Source: Erwinia tracheiphila (GTDB lineage Bacteria; Pseudomonadota; Gammaproteobacteria; Enterobacterales; Enterobacteriaceae). From it: a DNA stretch of 64,000 bases. Positions 57,880 to 64,000 of the stretch are shown here, in pieces (the stretch's first letter is position 1; every line of letters starts with the position of its first letter). Where the stretch lies: positions 1,302,001-1,366,000 of the forward strand of contig NZ_CP089932.1 of assembly GCF_021365465.1 (NCBI RefSeq), in the 5' to 3' direction. The notes under the pieces were generated by a model. The model was not told where the DNA came from. It made no database searches and worked only from the letters and a program-made list of their open reading frames with translations. Position numbers and translations under genes: made by a program.

Positions 57880-59340
57880 TCAGTTAAGCGCAATCGTCGG
57901 TTCAACGACCGGATAGCCGCTGGCTCGTTCCGCGTCTTTGGCCGCCTGTTGTGCCATTCTGTGTTCCTGGTCCTGCAAATACCCCACCAGACTTGACTGA
58001 TAGATACGGATATTTTCCACATAGTTGTAGGCTTCCTGGCCTCGCGCGTAGCCGTAGGTCGTCTGGCTGTAATAGCGTTTCTGACTGAGCATCGGCAGGC
58101 GAAGCTTAACGTCTGCCCAGCTGTCCGGGTTGCCTTTCTGCTTTTCAGTCAGTTTGCGCGCGTCCAGCATATGCACATAGCCCATATTATACGCGGCCAG
58201 TGCAAACCAGATCCGTTCATCCTCTGGTATTCCCGTCGGGACTTTTGCCATCATTCGGATCAAATACGCATTGCCACCCCGAATACTTTGCTCGGGATCG
58301 GTACGATCACTGATGTTAAGGCTTTGTGCAGTATTGAGGGTTAACATCATCATTCCCCGCACGCCCGTGGGAGAGGTTGCCTGTGGGTTCCAGTGTGACT
58401 CCTGCCAGGAGATAGCGGCCAGTAAGCGCCAGTCAATCTCACTGGCATATTTCTGAAACAGAGGCTGAATGCAGGGCAAGGTACTGTCAATGGCGCGCAG
58501 AAAGGTACGCGTATCGACATAATCAAAGGTGCCAACGTGACCCAGATATTTTTCATCCAGGCGAGCCAGTGTTCCTTCTTCGTTCATACTATTGTAGTAA
58601 TCAAGCATGGCAGCGGCAAAACTGTCATCTCCCTCGTCCCCTGGCATATACCAGGTAACCGGCTCTTCATCGGTGATATCAAAGGCCACGGCAAGCTGTG
58701 GATGGATACGCTGCAATAGCGCAATGGAAACCGAATCACCTACCGTGTAGTCAATTTTACCTCCAGCCACGTCCTCAAGCAGGGCATTGGGGCTTTTATC
58801 GGTGGAAATAGCCCAGTCCAGGTCGGGATACTGATTTTGTCTGATGTTGCGCAGTGTGGAAAGATAAGCGGAGTCGGAGGCAACGGTAAGTCGCCCTTTC
58901 AGCGCACCGAGATTCTGCGGGCGCACCTTACCCATTCGATACACTAACTGCTGAGAGACAGAATAATAGGTGGGCCCGGTACGGAAGTGTGACCCCCGTT
59001 CGCCGGTGTAAATCAGGCCGGCTGCCAGAATGTCCGCTTTACCGTTCTCAAGATCGTCGAACAATTTGCTGAGATTCTGACGAACCGTGACATGCAGTTT
59101 AACATTGAGATAATCAGCAAAACCCTTCGCCATCTCGTAATCCATTCCCGTCGGTGCATGACCAGCGGTATTATATGTCAGCGGTGAGGCGAGGGCGCTC
59201 ACACGCAATACTCCCCGAGATTTGATCTGTTCTACCCGATTTTGCACACCGCCATACCAGGCGATCGACGGCCACAACGCCAGCGCAAGCGCCAGGGTGA
59301 TCAGCCCGATGAACAGGTAGTTTATTTTGAGACGTTTCAA
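57880..59340 (-). CDS. mltF: MltF, membrane-bound lytic transglycosylase F
   Basis: A 486-residue protein with an N-terminal membrane anchor/signal ([18 protein letters not shown]), a solute-binding-like domain (residues about 40-265) and an SLT domain with the catalytic glutamate in [13 protein letters not shown] and the motif GVRGMMMLT. It cleaves peptidoglycan glycan strands. It is convergent with tadA and divergent from purL. Confidence 0.95.
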   Translation of the reverse strand: MKRLKINYLFIGLITLALALALWPSIAWYGGVQNRVEQIKSRGVLRVSALASPLTYNTAGHAPTGMDYEMAKGFADYLNVKLHVTVRQNLSKLFDDLENGKADILAAGLIYTGERGSHFRTGPTYYSVSQQLVYRMGKVRPQNLGALKGRLTVASDSAYLSTLRNIRQNQYPDLDWAISTDKSPNALLEDVAGGKIDYTVGDSVSIALLQRIHPQLAVAFDITDEEPVTWYMPGDEGDDSFAAAMLDYYNSMNEEGTLARLDEKYLGHVGTFDYVDTRTFLRAIDSTLPCIQPLFQKYASEIDWRLLAAISWQESHWNPQATSPTGVRGMMMLTLNTAQSLNISDRTDPEQSIRGGNAYLIRMMAKVPTGIPEDERIWFALAAYNMGYVHMLDARKLTEKQKGNPDSWADVKLRLPMLSQKRYYSQTTYGYARGQEAYNYVENIRIYQSSLVGYLQDQEHRMAQQAAKDAERASGYPVVEPTIALN

Positions 59341-59505
59341 ATGGTTATCTCTCGATTGCGCCCAAGCTTCTGCCTCTACCAGCAGTATTTATAGTCTCTA
59401 ATGCGCCCTGAGCGAGGTGCATTTTGCGCAACTCCGTTACCTCACGCAATAAAATTCATTCAGCATTGCGTGATTTTCAGACAATTTGGGGTGCTGATAA
59501 ATCAT

Positions 59506-59521
59506 GCGCAAACGGTTTCGT
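59506..59521. promoter_or_regulatory. PurR operator upstream of purL
   Basis: GCGCAAACGGTTTCGT matches the PurR consensus ACGCAAACGTTTGCGT at 13 of 16 positions. It lies 90 bases upstream of purL, the standard place for purine repression. Confidence 0.87.
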
Positions 59522-59610
59522 AACGGATGGGGATTCTCTATAATGGCGTCCGTTTTCCCTGTTGCGCCCAAAGAAGCGTCCTCTGGCGTTTCGAAGACGA
59601 GAGATCTTTC

Positions 59611-62600
59611 ATGATGGAAATACTGCGTGGTTCGCCGGCTTTGTCGGCATTTCGTATCAATAAATTGCTGACCCGCTTTCAGGATGCTCACCTGCCGGTG
59701 AGTGACATTTACGCTGAGTACGTCCATTTTGCCGATGTCAGCGCGCCGTTCACCGCTGATGCAAAAGCTCGACTTGAGCGCCTGCTGAAATATGGTCCCT
59801 CTCTCGCCGGGCATGTGCCGGAAGGTCGTTTATTACTGGTGACGCCGCGCCACGGCACTATTTCTCCCTGGTCCTCAAAAGCGACCGATATTGCCCATAA
59901 CTGTGATTTGCCACAGGTGCTGCGTCTTGAACGCGGGCTGGCTTTCTATGTGAAAGCCCCACAGCTGAGTGAAACACAGTGGACGTCGCTCGCCGCTTTA
60001 CTGCACGACCGCATGATGGAGGTTGTGCTCAACGAGCTGGCGCAGGCTGAAGAGCTTTTTGTTCATCACCAGCCTGCCCCATTACACAGTGTGGATATAT
60101 CAGGTGGAGGCCGTGGCGCGCTTGAGGAAGCTAACCGCAGGCTGGGACTGGCGCTGGCCAGTGATGAAATTGACTATCTGCTGGCGGCATTTGAAACGCT
60201 GGGACGCAATCCGAATGACATTGAACTCTATATGTTTGCCCAGGCTAACTCAGAGCACTGTCGCCACAAAATTTTTAATGCCGACTGGATCATCGACGGC
60301 AAGGCACAGCCGAAGTCGCTGTTCAAAATGATCAAAAATACCTTTGAACACACGCCGGATCATGTGCTGTCAGCCTACAAAGACAATGCGGCGGTGATGG
60401 AAGGGGCTGAGGTCGGGCGTTTCTATACTACTCGCAGCGGACAGTATGATTTCTATCAGGAAGAGACGCATATCCTGATGAAGGTGGAAACACACAACCA
60501 CCCGACTGCCATCTCTCCCTGGCCAGGTGCGGCGACGGGGTCAGGCGGTGAAATCCGCGATGAGGGTGCCACGGGACGGGGGGCGAAGCCCAAGGCCGGA
60601 CTGGTCGGCTTTTCCGTGTCCAACCTGCGTATTCCCGGTTTTGAACAGCCGTGGGAAGAGGATTTTGGCAAACCGACGCATATTGTTACTGCTCTGGATA
60701 TCATGACAGAAGGGCCGCTGGGCGGGGCGGCGTTCAACAATGAGTTTGGTCGCCCGGTGTTGAATGGCTATTTCCGCACCTATGAAGAACGGGTTAACAG
60801 CCACCACGGGCCGGAGCTGCGTGGCTATCACAAGCCGATTATGCTGGCGGGCGGAATCGGTAATATCCGTGCCGATCACGTTAAGAAAGGTGAAATCAGT
60901 GTCGGTGCCAAACTGATCGTGCTCGGTGGCCCGGCGATGAATATTGGTCTTGGCGGCGGTGCCGCTTCCTCTATGGCCTCCGGGCAGTCGGATGCGGATC
61001 TCGATTTTGCCTCGGTGCAGCGTGATAACCCGGAGATGGAACGACGCTGTCAGGAAGTGATTGATCGCTGCTGGCAGTTGGGTAGCGACAATCCGATCCT
61101 GTTCATCCACGATGTCGGGGCCGGCGGTCTTTCCAATGCGATGCCGGAACTGGTCAGCGATGGCGAACGCGGTGGGCGTTTTAATCTGCGTGATATCCCC
61201 AGCGATGAGCCGGGCATGAGCCCGTTGGAAGTATGGTGTAACGAATCGCAGGAGCGTTACGTGCTGGCGGTGGCACCTGAAAAACTGGCAGAATTCGATG
61301 CGCTTTGTCAACGTGAGCGTGCGCCCTATGCGGTGATTGGTGAAGCCACTGAAGAAATGCACCTGTCGCTTTCGGACAGCTATTTTAATACTAAACTGAT
61401 CGATATGCCCCTGGATGTTCTGCTGGGCAAAACCCCAAAAATGACCCGTGATGTCGCCACGCTGAAAGCGAAAGGGGAGCCACTGTGTCGCGAGGCGATT
61501 GCCATTGCGGATGCCGTGAAACGCGTGCTTCATTTACCTGCCGTGGCAGAGAAAACCTTTCTGGTGACCATTGGCGATCGTACGGTGACGGGCATGGTCG
61601 CCCGCGATCAGATGGTCGGCCCGTGGCAGATCCCGGTGGCTAACTGCGCGGTGACTACCGCCAGCCTTGACAGCTATTACGGTGAAGCGATGGCGCTGGG
61701 GGAACGCGCGCCTGTCGCACTGTTGGATTTTGCCGCGTCCGGTCGTCTGGCGGTGGCAGAAGCCATTACCAACATCGCAGCTACGCAGATCGGCTCGCTA
61801 AAGCGCATTAAGCTTTCCGCTAACTGGATGGCGGCAGCCGGTCATCCGGGAGAAGATGCCGGGTTATATGAAGCGGTGAAAGCCGTGGGCGAGGAGCTTT
61901 GTCCGGCGCTCGGTATCACCATCCCGGTCGGTAAAGACTCTATGTCGATGAAAACGCGCTGGCAGCAGGGCAGCGAGCAGCGGGAAATGACCTCGCCTCT
62001 GTCGCTGGTGATTACCGCCTTTGCCCGTGTGGAAGATGTCCGTCGCACCGTCACGCCGCAGTTGCAATCCCGGCAGGATAACGCGTTACTGCTGATTGAT
62101 TTGGGACAGGGTGAGAACGCGCTCGGGGCGACAGCCCTGTCTCAGGTTTACCGACAGCTGGGTGACAAACCTGCCGACGTACGCGACGTGCAACGTCTGG
62201 CTGGCTTCTTCAACGCAATTCAGGTACTGGTCTCGGAAGGGAAACTACTGGCCTATCACGACCGTTCGGATGGCGGCTTGCTGGTGACGCTGGCTGAGAT
62301 GGCCTTCACAGGGCACTGCGGCCTGGAAGTGGATATTTCCGCGCTGGGTGACGATGTGCTGGCTGCGCTGTTCAATGAAGAGCTGGGTGCGGTGATTCAG
62401 ATTGCTGCTGGTGATCGTGCGGCGGTTGAGCAGTGTCTGGCTGCGCACGGGCTGGCGACATGCGTGCATTATATGGGCAGCGCACAGGCCGGCGATCATT
62501 TTGTTATTACCTCTGGCGATACCACCGTATACAGTGAAAGCCGTAGCACACTGCGTACCTGGTGGGCGGAAACTACCTGGCAGATGCAGCGCCTGCGCGA

Positions 62601-63498
62601 TAACCCGGACTGTGCCGATCAGGAACATGAAGCGAAGAAAAACGATGACGATCCGGGTCTGAATGTCGCACTGAGCTTCGGGCCGGAGGAGGATATCGCG
62701 GCACCCTTTATCGCTACGGGTGTACGTCCGAAAGTCGCTGTACTGCGTGAGCAGGGGGTGAACTCTCATGTTGAAATGGCGGCGGCTTTCCACCGTGCGG
62801 GTTTTGATGCTGTTGATGTGCACATGAGCGATTTACTGTCCGGTCGCCTTGGGCTGGAAGACTTTCAAACGCTGGTGGCCTGTGGTGGTTTCTCTTACGG
62901 CGATGTACTGGGCGCGGGTGAAGGCTGGGCCAAATCCATTCTGTTTAATAACCGCGTTCGTGATGAATTCGAAACTTTCTTCCATCGTCCACAGACGCTG
63001 GCGCTGGGCGTCTGTAACGGTTGCCAGATGATGTCCAACCTGCACGAACTGATCCCAGGCAGCAGAGCCTGGCCACGTTTTGTGCGCAATCAGTCAGAAC
63101 GTTTTGAAGCACGCTTCAGCCTTGTGGAAGTGGCGGCGAGTCCGTCACTGCTGCTGGAGGGTATGGTTGGGACGCGCATGCCGATAGCGGTTTCTCATGG
63201 CGAAGGTTTTGTTGAAGTGCGTGATGAGGCGCATCTGGCGACGCTGGAACATAAAGGACTGGTGGCGCTGCGCTTTGTTGATAACTTCGGTAAGGTCACG
63301 CAGCAGTATCCGGCTAACCCAAATGGTTCGCCAAATGGCATTACCGCCGTGAGCAATGAAAGTGGCTGCGTTACCATTATGATGCCTCACCCTGAGCGCG
63401 TTTTCCGTACGGTCAGCAACTCCTGGCATCCGGCTGAGTGGGGCGAAGACAGCCCCTGGATGCGTATTTTCCGTAATGCGCGTCGGCAGCTGGGCTAA
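59611..63498 (+). CDS. purL: PurL, phosphoribosylformylglycinamidine synthase
   Basis: A 1295-residue large-type FGAM synthase, fourth step of purine synthesis. It has the N-terminal domain, two AIRS-like halves ([58 protein letters not shown]) and a C-terminal glutamine amidotransferase with the nucleophile in [10 protein letters not shown] and the His/Glu pair in [11 protein letters not shown] 59611 ([14 protein letters not shown]) is the family start. The frame is intact. Confidence 0.98.
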   Translation: MMEILRGSPALSAFRINKLLTRFQDAHLPVSDIYAEYVHFADVSAPFTADAKARLERLLKYGPSLAGHVPEGRLLLVTPRHGTISPWSSKATDIAHNCDLPQVLRLERGLAFYVKAPQLSETQWTSLAALLHDRMMEVVLNELAQAEELFVHHQPAPLHSVDISGGGRGALEEANRRLGLALASDEIDYLLAAFETLGRNPNDIELYMFAQANSEHCRHKIFNADWIIDGKAQPKSLFKMIKNTFEHTPDHVLSAYKDNAAVMEGAEVGRFYTTRSGQYDFYQEETHILMKVETHNHPTAISPWPGAATGSGGEIRDEGATGRGAKPKAGLVGFSVSNLRIPGFEQPWEEDFGKPTHIVTALDIMTEGPLGGAAFNNEFGRPVLNGYFRTYEERVNSHHGPELRGYHKPIMLAGGIGNIRADHVKKGEISVGAKLIVLGGPAMNIGLGGGAASSMASGQSDADLDFASVQRDNPEMERRCQEVIDRCWQLGSDNPILFIHDVGAGGLSNAMPELVSDGERGGRFNLRDIPSDEPGMSPLEVWCNESQERYVLAVAPEKLAEFDALCQRERAPYAVIGEATEEMHLSLSDSYFNTKLIDMPLDVLLGKTPKMTRDVATLKAKGEPLCREAIAIADAVKRVLHLPAVAEKTFLVTIGDRTVTGMVARDQMVGPWQIPVANCAVTTASLDSYYGEAMALGERAPVALLDFAASGRLAVAEAITNIAATQIGSLKRIKLSANWMAAAGHPGEDAGLYEAVKAVGEELCPALGITIPVGKDSMSMKTRWQQGSEQREMTSPLSLVITAFARVEDVRRTVTPQLQSRQDNALLLIDLGQGENALGATALSQVYRQLGDKPADVRDVQRLAGFFNAIQVLVSEGKLLAYHDRSDGGLLVTLAEMAFTGHCGLEVDISALGDDVLAALFNEELGAVIQIAAGDRAAVEQCLAAHGLATCVHYMGSAQAGDHFVITSGDTTVYSESRSTLRTWWAETTWQMQRLRDNPDCADQEHEAKKNDDDPGLNVALSFGPEEDIAAPFIATGVRPKVAVLREQGVNSHVEMAAAFHRAGFDAVDVHMSDLLSGRLGLEDFQTLVACGGFSYGDVLGAGEGWAKSILFNNRVRDEFETFFHRPQTLALGVCNGCQMMSNLHELIPGSRAWPRFVRNQSERFEARFSLVEVAASPSLLLEGMVGTRMPIAVSHGEGFVEVRDEAHLATLEHKGLVALRFVDNFGKVTQQYPANPNGSPNGITAVSNESGCVTIMMPHPERVFRTVSNSWHPAEWGEDSPWMRIFRNARRQLG

Positions 63499-63549
63499 GT
63501 TCTGACGAGAGTTCGACATCTTATTGATGCAAAAAGGTAACTCACAGGC

Positions 63550-64000
63550 TAATGCCGATCATTTAAGGATCGGTTGACCGATCCGGTTGATGCGGTAAAA
63601 AGGGTTCTATGTCCATCATGGAACCCTTTTTAAATCGAACTTTCCCAGGCCCCCGGCATCATCAATGCCGCCACTACTGAGCGCGCCCGTAGTCTCGCCG
63701 AGCTTATTCAGCAGGCGCTCACCCTGACCGATACCGTTACTTTGCGTAAACGTTCCCTCGAATCCATGATTTGGCCTGTCGTTGGGATGTCCATTTTTTG
63801 CGATCGTCCGATGACCGAGATCGTCAATCTAATGGATATTACTGACCGGGCCGGAGCTCCCTTTACCGCTCGCAGCGCTGTCATTCAGCGCCGTAAGACT
63901 CCGGGTGAAAGGGATCCCGGAAGAAACGGTGGCAAGACTGCTGACCCGCAGGGTGGACGGTAAAGAGAGGCAGGTGCTGACGTCACTGACAGACCCGAAT
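63550..64000 (+). mobile_element. IS4-family element, internally deleted, running off the window
   Basis: The left end TAATGCCGATCATTTAAGG resembles the IS4 terminal repeat. A frame from about 63657 reads AIINAATTERARSLAELIQQ to TLRKRSLESMIWPVVGMSIF and FTARSAVIQRRKT, an IS4 transposase N-terminus. Then at about 63902 it jumps, in another frame, to VKGIPEETVARLLTRRVDGK and ERQVLTSLTDPN, a region normally some 150 residues further on. So the middle of the gene is deleted. Confidence 0.75.
63597..63631 (+). terminator. Strong hairpin-T terminator just inside the IS4 end
   Basis: AAAAAGGGTTC/GAACCCTTTTT, an 11-bp stem with a 13-base loop. It lies 100 bases after purL and within the IS4-like end, so it may stop purL transcription or shield the transposase from it. 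Confidence 0.8.

Noticed and set aside
60541-61533. A 330-codon frame antisense to purL
   Set aside because: It is an antisense shadow of the conserved PurL coding region with no domain features.

Overview
The window looks like a chromosomal segment of a member of the Erwiniaceae, close to Erwinia or Pantoea. The evidence is gene content and order: mdlAB-glnK-amtB-tesB-ybaY-atl-ffs, tomB-hha, acrAB/acrR, priC/apt/dnaX/ybaB/recR/htpG/adk/hemH/gsk/ybaL/fsr/ushA and yfhH/pgpC/tadA/mltF/purL follow the enterobacterial backbone closely. The many insertion sequences (at least eight intact or broken, from the IS481, IS256, IS91, IS3, ISL3, IS1 and IS4 families) and the fresh pseudogenes (tesB, ybaY, gsk, a GlsB/YeaQ-type gene, several transposases) suggest a lineage undergoing genome erosion, for example a host-restricted or insect-associated Erwinia. 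That last step is inference.

Layout. 1-7.8 kb: ABC exporter mdlAB; nitrogen-regulated glnK-amtB with a sigma-54 promoter and an NtrC-like site; tesB broken by three stop codons; broken ybaY; atl; the 4.5S RNA gene ffs; and tomB-hha. 8.5-16 kb: a Zur-box-controlled zinc ABC transporter operon faces a Zur-box-controlled rpmE2-rpmJ2 operon (zinc-independent ribosomal proteins L31/L36). Between them sits a 4.2-kb composite transposon: two 99%-identical IS481-family copies, bracketed by a 7-bp direct repeat TTTAAGG, carrying a toxin-immunity-like gene pair. 16-25.7 kb: acrAB with divergent acrR and a perfect AcrR palindrome, rsmS, a small membrane-protein gene split by an IS256 element that itself contains an IS91-type element, priC and apt. 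25.9-29.4 kb: a very large glycine-rich autotransporter inserted between apt and dnaX. 29.9-44.3 kb: core genes dnaX (with the programmed -1 frameshift signal), ybaB, recR, htpG (sigma-32 promoter), adk, a third IS481-family copy with 7-bp duplication GATAAAC, hemH, frameshifted gsk, ybaL, fsr and ushA.

44.3-54.3 kb is a mosaic accessory region: remnants of a prophage integrase and a Q antiterminator, an IS3/IS256 chimera, an unknown two-gene cassette, an ISL3 fragment, a small unknown gene with a duplicated start region, an IS1 remnant fused to a truncated effector-like gene, an octanucleotide tandem array (TGCGCTAA x10), a chitin-active AA10 oxygenase and an O-antigen-ligase-type membrane protein. 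It lies at a break in synteny relative to E. coli: ushA on one side, the yfhH-purL block on the other. 54.5-63.5 kb: yfhH, murQ, pgpC, tadA, mltF and purL (with a PurR box), then the start of an internally deleted IS4-family element.

Functional themes are metal starvation (zinc import plus zinc-sparing ribosomal proteins under one regulator), nitrogen sensing, multidrug efflux, replication/repair, and interbacterial or host interaction genes concentrated in the IS-rich parts. All assignments come from reading the sequence and remembered family features; no database search was run.
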